Of a stretch of 64,000 bases of DNA, positions 1 through 12,479 are shown one piece after another. Where the stretch lies: positions 372,001 through 436,000 of the forward strand of contig JAFEKR010000016.1 in assembly GCA_019022495.1 (NCBI GenBank). The letters run 5' to 3'. Position numbers and translations under genes: made by a program. The notes under the pieces were generated by a model. It was not told the origin of the DNA and ran no database searches. It saw only the letters and a program-made list of their open reading frames with translations. How positions within the stretch are numbered: the stretch's first letter is position 1; each line of letters opens with the position of its first letter. The DNA comes from Epichloe hybrida (Eukaryota > Ascomycota > Sordariomycetes > Hypocreales > Clavicipitaceae).

Positions 1-30
1 CAGGGTAGCTTACGGCAGCTCACTGCAATG

Positions 31-74
31 TGCAACGCTTGCAACGCTTATTGCAACGCTTATTGCAACACTTA
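31..74. repeat. Short tandem repeat, 10-12 bp unit
   Basis: Four tandem copies of a unit around GCAACGCTTA, the later copies separated by TT. It lies at the left edge of an AT-rich stretch (1-370) in which I see no gene. Nothing shows a function. Confidence 0.7.
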
Positions 75-353
75 ATTCCTTCCATTTTATTATTATAAGG
101 CCTTGTAAAAGTAATAGGAATGAGTCTCTTATAGATACGCGTTATTAACTAAGAAATAGCTACTTTATGTGACTATAGAAGATGTTATTAACGCTACTGA
201 TAACAGTGAAAATCAATAGGTGTAAGCCGCACTAAAATGAGGTAGGTGGGTTGTCCCTTCTGTTTTAGGACTAAGGGGGGTTGCGCATTTAGAGGTCTAG
301 CACTAGAGAGCTTTATAACTCACGAGAGGGGAGAGACTTTGCAGGGGAAAAGG

Positions 354-473
354 CTAGTTATGAATTGTAGCTACTAAAAACACGGCCTCGGGATCCCGGA
401 TGTCAGAGCCATCAAGGGGAGCAGCGAATGCCACACTTGCCATGGCGGAAACAAACAAGAGTACGAATCGCAT
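354..473 (-). pseudogene. Truncated small secreted-protein frame (signal peptide only)
   Basis: A minus-strand ATG at 473 opens a 39-codon frame ending in TAG at 354-356. The first 20 or so residues look like a signal peptide: a short basic start (MRF), a hydrophobic core and an Ala-rich end leading into APLDGSD, a typical signal-peptidase context. The frame stops as the sequence becomes AT-rich, so the rest of the gene may have been lost or decayed, or may follow an intron I cannot place (GTGTTT just after the acidic stretch is a weak donor). It could also be a genuine short secreted peptide. I do not recognise a family. The signal-peptide character is seen in the sequence; the truncation is inference. 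Confidence 0.4.
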
Positions 474-827
474 GGTGTGCTTAGCTGCGGAAAAAAAGAA
501 ATATATAAGTAATACAGGCTAATGAGGTTGTGGCGTGTTTGTTTGTGTTCGTGGTTCTTGTTTGTAGGAAAGTGACGGGACAGCCCCCTTCAATATCCAT
601 GACTACAATGTACAGTGGCGGGTTACCTGCCCCTGACGATGTCCGACGATCCCGACTCCAATTGTATTACCGAGTAATAATGATCAGTCGGGCCGCGGCT
701 AAACAAGGATGATGAGGGACGTGCACATGCGATACATACGTGATTCTGCCGACATGTCTCATCTCAATATGTAGTCCGTAATCCGTACTCCGTGTTCCGT
801 ATTGAACAACATTCGCGTCGATTCACG

Positions 828-1891
828 ATGCCTCTGTGGCCTTGCGACTGGGACGCTTCTCGGCGTCCGGCCGTCCCAAGAGGCGGAGACTGCCTGCTCT
901 GTGACAAACACCTGGCATTCATCTCGCAACACCGTGGCATAAATGCCCATCGCCAGAGGTGTGTGCAGCTTGAGTAAAACAGCGCTTCTGTGTGATGCTG
1001 GTACCGGCAATGTGAAATGGCTCGCGCGCTTTTGCCTTTCCAAGACCTCATCTCCTCCATGCGAAGTCCGCGACTACACCCTTCGGAGCGAAGCCGAAGC
1101 TCCAATGGAGTTTGTAGGATCTGATTCGCATGCCCAGTGGAACACTTTGGGAGTGGGAATTCGAGTGTGTTGCTGGAGATGAATCAATAGTTACGGCTTC
1201 GCTCCGAAGACTAGGACAGCGCCACCCCAGAGCAACGCGGAAAGATTATGCAGCAGCTAGCTGACGTCTTCCTTGACATTAAGAAGCATCCATTCAACTT
1301 CATGGGATCACTCACCTCTGTCGGAGAGCCTCTTGAGTTACAGATGCAGGGGCTTGCAGATCCAGCGACCTTTCGCGTGGGATCTGGAGGCGATGCGTGC
1401 CATTCTGGAATCCCATCTTCACATGATAGCAAGCAGCGAGATTCAGGCCTGGGACTCGGTCGACACCTACCTTGTACACCGTCTCCGCCTCGATGTCATC
1501 CATCAAATCTTTCCATCCACGGGGCAGTTTTCTCCCAACCATCCCGACGATAAGGGCGACCACATTCTCGTCAATTGACTCTTTCGACATTATTGGAACC
1601 ATCGACTGGGATCGACTGGGAGTGGACGCAGACAGTTTCCAAGGAAAACATCTCCTGTTCGCCGTGCATGATGTGGCCGGTGAGGGGGTTTATGACGGGC
1701 TTAATGAACTAGCCACAGAAGAAGTGCGGTTAGCTGAAATCTTCCGAGAAAGGGGCCGCGAGGATCTCAGCAAATGTGTTATTGAAGGGAGAAAGATTTT
1801 AGAGACTGTGTTTCCCTCTTGGGCCCGAATGCTCTTTCTCAAATCAACAGTCTTTCGTCAACCTTTTCACGGGGCCCGGGAGGATATTTGA
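828..1891 (+). pseudogene. APH/kinase-fold phosphotransferase pseudogene, several frameshifts
   Basis: Pieces of one fungal aminoglycoside-phosphotransferase-like (APH) protein occur in order but in different frames. They are: a Cys-rich start (PCDWD and CLLC, from 828); a segment with KWLARF and LRSEAEAPMEFV (943-1130), the usual N-lobe pattern of fungal APH proteins; EQRGKIMQQLADVF with MGSLTS (1218-1380); a segment with DTYLVHRLRLD and DDKGDHILVN (1390-1575), the latter at the position of the catalytic-loop Asp; and IIGTIDWD, the metal-binding DW motif, with ELATEEVRLAEIF running to the TGA at 1889-1891 (1580-1891). The frame changes near 1,380 and again near 1,578, with a stop at 1,212. 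Fungal APH-fold proteins are abundant and of mostly unknown substrate, so I infer none. A small inverted repeat sits between the first and second parts. Recognition comes from remembered family patterns and no alignment was run. Confidence 0.6.
1081..1209. repeat. 16-bp perfect inverted repeat around a 97-bp loop
   Basis: The left arm at 1081-1096 (CTTCGGAGCGAAGCCG) is the exact reverse complement of the right arm at 1194-1209. The left arm is part of the APH pseudogene coding sequence (the LRSEA segment). The right arm lies directly before the next recognisable piece of that gene. No convincing target-site duplication flanks the pair. Confidence 0.8.
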
Positions 1892-3094
1892 TTCCAGCCA
1901 TGAGGGATGGGAGGAATGGAAGAATCGTGCTCTGAAAGGTGGCCGACTGACGAGTCACTTCGTGCCTTGTTGAGGTCGTCAGGCTCACGGCAGATGCAAC
2001 GACGAGTAAGACGAGCTGACAGAAATATCCATCGGCAGCATAGGGTATATAGCGCTACAAAAGAATATATTCATTCCCATACGGAGTATACGAGAACCGA
2101 CTTCTATGTCTCGGCATCACCGTTCCTCTTCTTTGCTTCCTCTGGCCGCTCATACTTGGTATCGGTTAATCGAGCCCGAGGTGCAAAGCTGGGTCGTTCG
2201 TCTTGCCATCATGTACGGAGTAACGTGAGCCGGATCCCTTTGATGTCGGCATCTACGGAGTACACACCCACACCCAAGAACTTAGCTTGCACAGCCCCCT
2301 CACATTACGACAGCTTTCCCGTGGAGATTACTAACTCTGGCGTACTCGCTCAAATGCTCCATCAAAGGATAAAGGACACTACTTCTAATCACAAAAGTGA
2401 CCCAAGAGAGGAGTAGCCGCCTCTGATCATCTTGGGACCTTTTTCTCAAACCCTCACGCTCTGCTTGTTTTTACATTTGTTAAATGGCATTTTTACGCAT
2501 CCATCCGATCTTGGACTCCATTGTCCTGAATCAATCACCTGCGTGGCATTTCTCGGCAATCACGTGTACCTCGCATCACCAAAAGACAGCCTTCCAATCG
2601 CTCTCAGTCAGACTAGTGCCTTCTCACCGCCCGCGGCCGAGGCAACCGTGACCAACACGAACGCACATCCGGTCACCATTGTGCCCTGCGCATCTCTGCA
2701 TGGCATCGCCTTGGCGCCAGGTCTGCTTGGCATCACTCCCACTCCGTCGGGCGAGACCAAGTCGCTCGAGTTGCGAGAAAATCATGAAGTCGAGAATTTG
2801 GCCTCCGAGACCTGGAAGATCTGGCGAGCCTGGGCTTTCGCGGGAGAGTTCAGAACTGAGAGCATTAGGATTGCAATAGAGTCAGAAGACTGGACGTTGG
2901 ATGCGGAATGAAGTCACGACGGGATTCTGTTCTGCGCGCTTAGCTTCGGCCCCAATCAGCGTGGGGCCACCTACGCCTCCCCACCGCACGTGACGGCCCA
3001 GATTACGAATTGTGAGGCAGCAAGGTTACAGCGCTTTTGCGACTGAAAGAGAGAGAGAGAGAGAAGCAATCGTGGAGGCGCATTTGCAGGACAC

Positions 3095-5318
3095 ATGTCG
3101 TGGTTCTCAATATTCGGAAGATCTAGTCTTGTTCCTTTTTCCAAGGTCTCAGCTGTTCGCGGTCTACGTTGCGGATTCGCAACTGTCAACACCATGGCTA
3201 ACCGTGATCCCACCACCCTGTCCAACTACTCGGCCTGGCGCACCAAGCACACCACCGTCGATTTCAAGTTGGATTTCGACCACAAGTTACTCAAGGGTAC
3301 GGCCACTGTGGAGCTGGAAAGCCAAACCGACAAGGAGAGCACAGAGGTCATTCTCGATACCCGGTTCATCAACGTCAAGGGTGTCAATGTCAACTCGGCT
3401 GAGTCAAAGTGGGAGCTGAAGCCTCACAGTGACCCCTTTGGGGCTCCTCTCCACGTCCCTGTTCCTAAAGGTGCCGCCAAGGGCGACATCGTCACTGTCG
3501 CCATCGACTTGGAGACGACTGCCAAGTGCACTGCTTTGCAATGGCTGACTCCTGCCCAGACCTCCAACAAGAAGCATCCTTACATGTTCTCGCAATGCCA
3601 GGCTATCAACGCGCGAGCCATCTTCCCTTGTCAGGATACCCCGGACGTCAAGTCCACCTTTTCCTTCAAGCTGACGTCCTCTTTGCCGGTTGTTGCCAGC
3701 GGTGTGCCTGTCGGTGATCACACCCCTTCCGTGGGAACCGAGAAGACATACGAGTTTGAGCAAAAGGTCCCTATTCCGTCTTACCTGTTTGCCGTGGCTT
3801 CGGGTGATATTGTTGCGGCCAAGATTGGCTCCAGGTCCGCTGTTGTCACTGGTCCGAATGAGCTCGACGACTGCAAGTGGGAACTTGAGCGGGACATGGA
3901 CAAGTTCATGGAGGTTGCTGAGAAGCTGATCTTCCCTTACAAGTGGGGGGAGTACAATGTGCTGGTACTCCCCCCCAGCTTCCCTTATGGAGGTGAGCTT
4001 AATCGATTTAACTCGTTCCGTCATTTTCAGGAAGGGGGGGGAGGCCGCAGCCGAATAACGATCAACCGCAGGCATGGAGAACCCGATCTACACCTTCGCC
4101 ACACCCACCATCATCAGCGGTGATCGCCAGAACGTGGACGTTATCGCGCATGAGCTGAGTCACAGCTGGAGTGGAAACTTGGTATCTAATGCAAGTTGGG
4201 AGCATTTGTGAGTGGTGGAATATCCCCATGTGACTACACGCCTCGGTATCGTGAGCTAATCGAGTACTCGCAGCTGGTTGAACGAGGGCTGGACCGTGTA
4301 CCTGGAGCGAAGAATCCAGGCCGCCATCCACGGCGACGCCGAGTTCGACTTTTCGTCCATCATTGGCTGGAAGGGTCTTGGTGAGCAACCACCACACGTG
4401 CTCCTCTGAAGCAAACGCGATTACACAACTAAACTGTATGTAGAGGACGCCGTTGAGCTGTTCGGCAAGCACCATGAATACACCAAACTCATCATCAGCC
4501 ACAAGAACGTCGACCCCGAAGATGTCTACAGCATCGTTGCCTACGAGAAAGGGTTCCATTTCCTGTACTACCTGGACAGATTGGTAGGCCGTGAAGCTTT
4601 TGACAAGTTTATTCCTCACTACTTTGCCAAGTGGTCCGGCAAGTCACTCGACTCTTTTGAGTTCAGAGACACCTTTTTGGACTACTTCAATGGCTTGGGC
4701 GACGATAGCATCAAGCAGAGGATTGCCACCATTGACTGGGAGGACCGTCTGTACACCCCTGGTCTGCCGCCGAAGCCTGACTTTGACACCAGCATGGTAG
4801 CAGCCTGCTATGAACTGGCTTCCAAGTGGCAAAATAATTCCGTAAGATTTTTTCCGCGCCAAAGTCACTCACAAATGGAAAAACACCTGGGAGAAGGTCA
4901 GAATAGCCCCCTGCTAACAACTGGAATGTAGTCGTTTGAGCCCACCCCCAAGGACGTCGAGTCCTTCACAGCCAACCAAAAGATTGCCTTTCTGGACAAG
5001 GTTCAGGAATCTGGAACCCTGCCGACCGAGCGCGCCCAGCTTCTCGGCAAAATATACGGCTTCATCACCTCTAAGAATATAGAGCTCAAGTCCTCCTACT
5101 ACCGTATTGCCCTGGACGCCAGGGATCCGACGTGCGTATATGGCGTAGCCGAGCTCCTGGGCTCAGTAGGCCGCATGAAGTTTGTGCGTCCTCTGTTCCG
5201 CGGCCTGAACAAAGTGAATCGTGAATTGGCTTTGGAGACGTTTGCCAAGAACAAGGACTTCTATCATCCTATCTGCAAGGGCATGGTTGAAAAGGATCTG
5301 GGTCTTCAGGACAAATAG
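3095..5318 (+). CDS. Leukotriene A4 hydrolase/aminopeptidase (M1 family), 5 exons
   Basis: Zinc M1-family aminopeptidase with epoxide-hydrolase ancestry. Yeast Lap2 and human LTA4H are the reference relatives, acting on peptides and, in some members, leukotriene A4. Exons are 3095-3992, 4072-4207, 4274-4380, 4444-4841 and 4932-5318, all with GT-AG introns, giving 641 residues. Visible are the substrate-binding GGMENP motif (about 299-304, split by intron 1) and the zinc site HELSH at 326-330 with the third ligand Glu349 in LNEGW, the expected HExxH-x18-E. The C-terminal helical domain is complete to the TAG stop. The first ATG gives a basic, Ser-rich 33-residue leader before a second in-frame ATG (3194, [10 protein letters not shown]) where the conserved domain begins. 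The leader looks like a mitochondrial presequence, so two products are possible. An AG-rich simple repeat (about 3050-3064) lies just upstream. The neighbour on the right is convergent, 111 bp away. Confidence 0.93.
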
Positions 5319-5429
5319 ATGAAAGGGCGCTTAGCATCTGAGGAGGAAGAATTGGAAGATGAATGAGAGAAAAAAAAAGTCCCAGAGGCTCGTCTTGCTT
5401 GTATTGCGTGCGACCCAAGTCCGAAGCAA

Positions 5430-5849
5430 CTACTCTAACCATGTAGAGCCACCCATGGCGTCTGCCCAGGTCTGGCCCTCCCCCTTGACAAACTTTTCTA
5501 CGGACAAGACGTCTTTGTCACCAAAGTTGCCGTACAAATGTGGGAAGCCCCCCTCCCACCTAACGGGATCCGCGAACCGGGCAAGTTCGAATTTGAACAC
5601 CCAGAGCGTAGAGGCGCCGCTGAAGAATGTGTTGCAAGTGAGAGGGACCTGGGGGTGGTCAGTTGTCAAGTATGAGCGTGGCACGAGTGAGTCGCGAGTA
5701 CGTCGACTCTTTACCTGCTGGCCTGTGCTCAAGTGAACAAATCCATCTTGTTCGTCGAGCGGCGAAAGGGGGAATTGCTGGGGAAGTGTGTCGGGAGGAG
5801 CAGAAGGAACAATCTTGTACACGAATTTGGGGGGCGAACCGGCTGACAT
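5430..5849 (-). CDS. DUF952 family protein, 2 exons
   Basis: A small protein of 117 residues of the DUF952 family. The family is widespread and biochemically uncharacterised; a glutathione-transferase link has been suggested from annotation only. Exons are 5715-5849 and 5430-5648. The 66-bp intron (donor GTAAAG, acceptor CCCCAG) is a multiple of three and has no stop, so retention would add 22 residues instead of truncating the protein. Family patterns seen are PKFVYKIVP near the start, DGFVHLST at the end of exon 1, and FPHLYGNF followed by an acidic-aromatic end in exon 2. I chose ATG 5849 (MSAGSPPKF) because the conserved domain starts right after it; upstream frame up to 6014 would run into the retrotransposon LTR. 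The first LTR begins 138 bp upstream of this ATG, so only a short native promoter remains. Confidence 0.82.
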   Translation of the reverse strand: MSAGSPPKFVYKIVPSAPPDTLPQQFPLSPLDEQDGFVHLSTGQQVKSRRTRDSLVPRSYLTTDHPQVPLTCNTFFSGASTLWVFKFELARFADPVRWEGGFPHLYGNFGDKDVLSVEKFVKGEGQTWADAMGGSTWLE

Positions 5850-5986
5850 TTTGTTTTTCTTGACAAGATGCGAAAGGGGCGTGGCAGGAAAGTTGTGGTT
5901 TGATCCGTTGGTTCCCAATCTCAGCCCAGGTTCAGGGTAGGTTGGCTGGGGGGGGGGGGTCGAGGCACATTCAAGTGAGGAAAGAT

Positions 5987-6293
5987 TGTTGGATTCACAG
6001 GGTATTGAATTCAATGTAATACAGTCGTGAGCCCGAAGAATAGTATTATCATTGATTATCTATTCTAGGCTGCGTTATCTGTTATCATGATTAATTAAGT
6101 TATAGGAAAAGAGAGGTAAAAAGCTAGAAGTTATAATATATAAAGGGAAAAGGGGTTACGTGTTTATATCCCCACATTTCCTAGCCAATTAATATACTAG
6201 GTTATGGGTCATGTGTGGGGTCCGCGCGTAGCCTAAGCTTCTGCTAGGTAATTATAGCTATAACACGTAATTAATATCACCTTTATTCTAACA
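5987..6293 (-). repeat. Copia LTR 1 (3' LTR of the element), strongly RIPped
   Basis: 307 bp from TGTTGGA to TTCTAACA. It is preceded by the target duplication AAGAT. Its right third is converted to A/T (for example gcgtagcctaag), unlike the same stretch in the other two copies. Confidence 0.9.
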
Positions 6294-9200
6294 CTAGAAC
6301 TTCTCTCTTTTTAATATAATTATTAACACGTAATATTAATTATAGAAAAAAAAAAAAAGATAGATTAAGAATATAATTAATAGGGAATATAAGGAAAAGA
6401 ACTTATAGCCTATCTAGGCGTATAGTTACTAACAAAAGGGAAATAATAATCTTACTTAGCCTATAAGCTTATATAAGAATAAGTAAGTCCTTCTAAATCC
6501 CTTCTTTTTCTTAAAATAACATATATACCACACCTTAGCGCATATATAATATCTTTCTCCTCCTTAGTAATACCTTTATTCTCTTATACACTACTATTAA
6601 TTTCTATAGTCTACTAGGAGGGCTTAGTAAGCTAGCGTGGTTATAGCCACTAGGGATATTAACTATAAGGGCATAGATCCCTTACATATCGCTATCTTAT
6701 CCCTATAGCTATTCTTCTAAAGAATTACCTTTTCCTCTTATTATATATGTATTACATATAGGTAACCTATCCCTCTATCTAGATAGTTATCTAGTTAGTT
6801 AAGATAAAGCTCTTAAGGGCCTTATTAGGTAATATCTTTATAAAGGTATTAGCTAGGTTATTCTCTCTATTAATCTATTAGATCTTATAGAGTTCTTAGC
6901 GTTTATATAACTATTAAAGGGCTATAATATTAATTATTAAGTATTTCTCCTTTATTATACTAAGCTTAATAAGGCACTTATATAAGGAGTATAAATCCAT
7001 ATATATAATAACTAGGATCTTTAGGAGCTTTAGTTAGTTAGTAACTAAGTTTAGGGTAGTTATAATTACATAAGCTATATTAACACTAGCTACTATGCTA
7101 TAGACTTCTAAGGCAAGCATGCTTTACATAACTCTCTTACTCTTTATTAAGCTAAAGTATGTAATATTACCTTTAATCATAAACTTGCTATTAGTGTAGT
7201 CTTTATTTACTAGGATAAGTATATATCCTAGTTATAAGGATAGGTCCTAGTTATTAGTAAAGAATTTATCTACAAAGGCAAAGAGCTTTACCTTCTTAAG
7301 GTTAATTAGAATAAATATTAGACCTCTCTCTAGGTAATTTATCTATTACTTTAGGCAGCGATTAAGGGCTTTTATATTCTCTAGGGTTAGCTCCTAGTAT
7401 TATATAGTAATAGATAGGTTAAAGCAAGCCTCTAGTTAGTAAATTAAGGTAATATAAGCTCCTTAGGCCCTTTGCTTAATATATTTACGCTTTAAGTTAG
7501 TTATTAGAACTAATTCTAACTTATTACTCTACCCTTTCTACTAGATCTTAATAGTATTATTCTCTAGCAAGATAATACTACTATTAAACATAAGAGGGCA
7601 GTCCTAAGTTAGGAATTACTTTAGCTTTATATTAAAGCCTACTATAGTAAGCTAGGTCTCTTCCTTCTTAGAGAACTTCTTATCTAAGAGGCTAATTATA
7701 TTATTAGTCTATATTCTAACATAGGTAAAGTTAAGGCTTTCCTTTGTAATTATAAGCAGGTAGGGATTATATATAGAGGTTTCTATCTAGAGGTTCTCTC
7801 TATAATACTTATAATATATAACCTACTAGTATATTCCTACCTCTATAAGCCTATAGAGGGGTTTTATAACCCTTAAGATTATACTAGGTAGGTAGAGATA
7901 CTATATCTAAATTAGTAAGCGCACTAGGATTAGCCGCTCTAGCAATATATAGGCCTATATATAAGCCTAATAGATATCTCTTAGCTAAATAAGGAATTTC
8001 CTTAATCTTACTAATAGGGCTATTATAAGGATAAGACATTAGCTCACGCGTTAAATCATTAGGGCCTATGTAAGAATAGCCTATTTTCCCTTATTCTTAT
8101 ACCCTTAGATCATAAGGTATGACTTTTTATAGGGTTCTATTATCTTACCCTTAATCTTATTAATAATCTAGGAATTAAAGATTTGAATTCTACTATGTTC
8201 TTCCTTATTAAATATAATAAATTTAAATATACCTTACTTAATTAGAGCGTTAATTTCCGCTTTTATTAATAGCTTAAAAGGTTTGCTAGGGGTCTTAATA
8301 ATTCCTTCCTTATATAGCTTAATTATAAGAGCTAGGTTACTATATTCTTTTACTAATAGGAAGGTATTAGTATCTTAAGGTATTATAGGAGAGTTCTTCT
8401 ATAGCCTTCTATGTCCTTACTTTAGTAGTATTAGTAACACTATATTCTTATTATAGGCCTCTTACCCTTTTTCTCCTTTCTCTTTACTAGGCTTTGCTAT
8501 TTTCTTTATACTAGGATTATTATAGTAAGGCTTAATAGATATTAACCTAAAGGTTTTTAGGCCTCTAGGTATATTAAGTATATAGCTTTCTCTAGTAATT
8601 ACTAGTAGCTTATATAAACCTAACTATCCCTTACTTTCTTACTAGACCTTAACCTTTAATCTAAGCGGTAAGCTAAGGGTTTTTAAGATATCTAGGCTAT
8701 TATATTTAGTAAGGGCCTTATTAACCTTCTAGATAGCATAGAGTCTCTTAATCTCTTTAGTAGCCTTCTATACTATAATTATATGCTATATAATATTAGG
8801 TAATAGTAGGGACTTATTTATTATATATAGGTAAGCTCTAAAGATAAGGAGGGTTAGGATAAGGCTATTAGGGCCTGCGGTGTTATTTAGGGCCTTAATT
8901 ACTATTTAAAAGGTAATAGGTTCTAGTGTTATAGGGCATTTATATCTAATTATATTATAGGCTCTTTAGAGCGGCCTATAATACCTTTTAACCTTCCCTA
9001 TACTATAGTATGCCTTAATAGGGACTTCCTTAATTAAAATTAATATTAAAGCTATAAATTATCTAAATTTATTACTATAGAAGTTTATTCTAGTGTTTAT
9101 AATAATAAAGTCTAGGGGGCCTAGGTAAGTATTAATCTAGTATATTTAGAGGGCTTCCTAGGTTATTTTTGTAAAGATATTATTAAGGAATTTCGCTATA

Positions 9201-10021
9201 TTAAACGCTATAGCTATATCTATAGCATAGAGTATAGGGTAGTTGCTATCTAGGTAAAAGATATTTACTATTACTTTATAATTAAAGCTATACTTATCCT
9301 TAAGGGTAAATTTAAAGTAATTAAGGCTATTTACATGTATTTAGCATTAGTAGTAGATTCTTATTAGCTCCCTAATAGCTTTAATATTAATATTATACCC
9401 TAATCTATAGAGAACCTTATATAAACATTAGATTAATAAATATCTAAAGCGGCGGTATAGTTACTATAGCTTGCTTTCTATAAGGTAGCTCTAAGTAACT
9501 ACTTCTTCTTTCTATATAAGAAGTATCTAGGCGTGGCCTTATTTATATATAATAGGGACTTTAATATTTCCTTATTATAGTGTGTTCTTAGAGATATTAA
9601 AGTTAATCTTTAGATAGTCTATATTATTAAGGGATAAAAGAAATAGAGTGTTTATAAGGATAACCTAAAAGAGAATATTTCTAAAGGGAGTAGGCATATT
9701 AGCCACTCTAAGCGTAATAATTAGGTCTCCTACGCTAAATCTAACTAATACCTTCTTCTCTATTAATTTATTAAGCTATAATATAAGCATCTAATATTAT
9801 AAAGCAAGAAATTAAGAGTGCCTTACTATAAAGAACTTTGCGGCTCCTATATTAGGCATAATCCCTTAGAATATTACATAGGAATAGTAATCTTCTAACA
9901 TAAATATTACTAGGGCTTTATTTATAAGTTCCTACTAAAAGGGGTCTTCTTTACTTAGACTATAATAAGCTACTTATTTTATTAGGAATTAAACTATTCT
10001 TTCGCTATTAATCTAGGTTCT

Positions 10022-12479
10022 ATAAGTAAAGAAGCTTGTAGGTACTAGCCTATCTATATTATTAGGGCTATTATTAAATCTAATACTCTTTATATACTAA
10101 GCAATCTTATTATTAATAGGGTTTTAAGACTTGTGTTCTCCCTTATACTAAGTAAGGAATAAATAATATAAGTTATTAGCTAGATCCGTAAGGTAGTAGT
10201 TCTTAAAGCGTTAAAATGCCTTCTTATAGTTCTCTTTAAGGTGCTTAGATAACTAGTATCCTTCCTTACTATATACATAGCACTTCTTTATGCAGGGAGT
10301 ACCTTCTCTTCCTTATAGTTTTAAGGGGTATTAGGTCTCTTTTCTAGTCCTATTATATCTTTAGTTAGTTTAGAATTACTCTAGGGTTATAGCTTTAGTT
10401 AGGAACTATTAATAGTTCTTCTTCTCTTCCTTAATAAAATAAAGGGTTATTCTAATCTATTTATAAAACTCTTATAGTCTATCTAGCGAATCTATAATTA
10501 CTTCTCTATACTCTAGAATACTATAATAAGCTCTAATAAGTTAATTCTAGAGTGCCCTTTTAGTTTAGCTTACTTTAGGTATTACTTATTATAAGATAGC
10601 TAGTCTTTCTATAAGTTTATTAAAGTATTTAATTATTAACTTAGTTAGGTTATTATTTACTATTCCTTATAGGGAAGTGTTATTTTACTCTAGTAAATAT
10701 CTTTACTATATATCCTTAGTTTTAAATTATTCTCTTATATAGCTAATAAGCATAGGGAGATCTTATAGTTATTTAGGTTTAGAGAGGTAGTCTATATAGT
10801 ATTATAGTGCTTTGCCTTTAAGTATAACCTTAAAAGCATAACTAGCTTATTTAGGCTAGATATTAAGTAACTTACACTTTCTATAGAATATTTAAAGCTT
10901 TAATTTAAGGATATTATAGTTATTAGTGCTATAGAGTTACTCTTTAGGGTATACCTTAGATAGGTTAATAATTTGCTTTAGCAAAGGTTTTTAGGTTTAT
11001 AGGGGTCCTCTAGGTATTTCCCTTTATATCTATAAAAGAGGTAGTAGGGTCCTTAGGAAGTAAGAGAGTAGCTTTATAGGTAGTACCCTTAGGGCTTATT
11101 ATTCTCTCTAATCCTCCTCTTTCTTATATTAGGAAGGAGAAATTATAGCTCTTTAAGCTATACTAATAGGGGCACTACTAGCCCTAGATAGTATAGGTTA
11201 CCTCTATTAGTAACTCTCCTACTTAGAGGCATTATTAGTAGTATTACTAAGGTAATACTACTAACTTACCTCTAGTAAAGGTATAGGTAAGGGAGTTACC
11301 TATAGATGCTTACGAATAGTATTCTTAGGTAGTCTTAACTCTAGGTTAATTAACCTTCCTAGGGGAGATTAGCTAGGCCTTCCTAGAGGGGATTAACTTA
11401 GTCTTCCTAGGGGAGTCTAGCTTATTAATCCTTTTAATAGTAATTATACTAATAAATAGGGTAATAGGGTAGGTTACCTAGTTTTAATATTACTATTATC
11501 TAGTAAATCACAGAAGAACTCTTTATTTTATAGGTTCTTTTAGAAGCCTATATACTTCTTTCTAGCCTTTTTAATTTCTTTAAGAGTCTAAAATCTAAGT
11601 TCTTCTTAGTTTACTACTTCTTTAAGGTTATTTACTATCTTAGTGCCTCTTCTAATAGTTATATACACTCTATTATAAAGAAGATAGTCTTAAAGTCTAT
11701 TTTATAAAAGGTCTTTTCCTTCTGTAAACTTATCCCTTAACTATTTATAAAAGTTATTACTAAATTTAGAGAATAGTATTCTTCTAAATAACCCTTACTC
11801 CTTATATTATTTAGTCTTTATAAGAATATAGAGACTAATTTCCTTAGGTATTCTTATTTCTTTATATTTAGAATTTCCTATTTATTAGAGTAGTTCTTCT
11901 ATAATGTGTTATTAAAGCCTTATAGAGATATAGGGGTATAGGTTAGTGTAAATAAGGGTTTTTCCTTTATTAGGGTATTTATTATTATCTCCTATTTTAA
12001 TACCTTCTATAGTATTATTATAGCTATTAGTCTTGCTAGGAACTCTAAATTAACTAGAGGTCCTAGATAGTCTAGGTGCATCTAATATTATAATGAATTA
12101 AGGGAGGCAGATCTTATGATATAAGAAAAAAAATATAACTATAATAATATAACGTGTTTTGGATATAAAGGATTACGAGGTAAGGTAGTTAACTTTAAAT
12201 ATGTGATAGAATGTATAATAAAGAAAGATAAGGGGATAGCTTAGCTACTAGCATTAAACCTTTCTTTATTATTTTAGAGTCTATATAGATATAAATATTA
12301 ATACTAAAGTAAGAAGAGAGCTATATTATACCTTTCTATTAGTATAACTTATTATTAAACATAGCCCTCCTATTTTATAAGGTAAGTTATTATTAGATAA
12401 GCTACCTCTTCTAATTAACCTTACTAATCTATAGTGTTTGAAGACTATATAGTTATCTATAAAGGTAATTACTAATTAG
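10022..12479 (-). repeat. Copia gag-side segment, copy A
   Basis: This segment is near-identical, apart from transition-type differences, to 12789-15249. It carries the gag and zinc-knuckle part of the element on the minus strand. Together with its partner it forms a duplication of about 2.46 kb separated only by LTR 2. Confidence 0.9.

Noticed and set aside
530..712. Open frame of 60 codons, hydrophobic start
   Set aside because: It starts with GTG, has no ATG before the conserved-looking part, no family resemblance, and lies in decayed DNA.
1907..2911. Two open frames (1907-2416 and 2432-2911) between the pseudogene and the aminopeptidase
   Set aside because: The second has no ATG anywhere near its start; the first is compositionally irregular. 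Neither resembles a known protein; the stretch is better read as intergenic and promoter DNA.
6294..9999. Host gene inside the AT-rich block
   Set aside because: No frame survives; relics that can be read (RNase H, zinc knuckle) are Copia on the minus strand.
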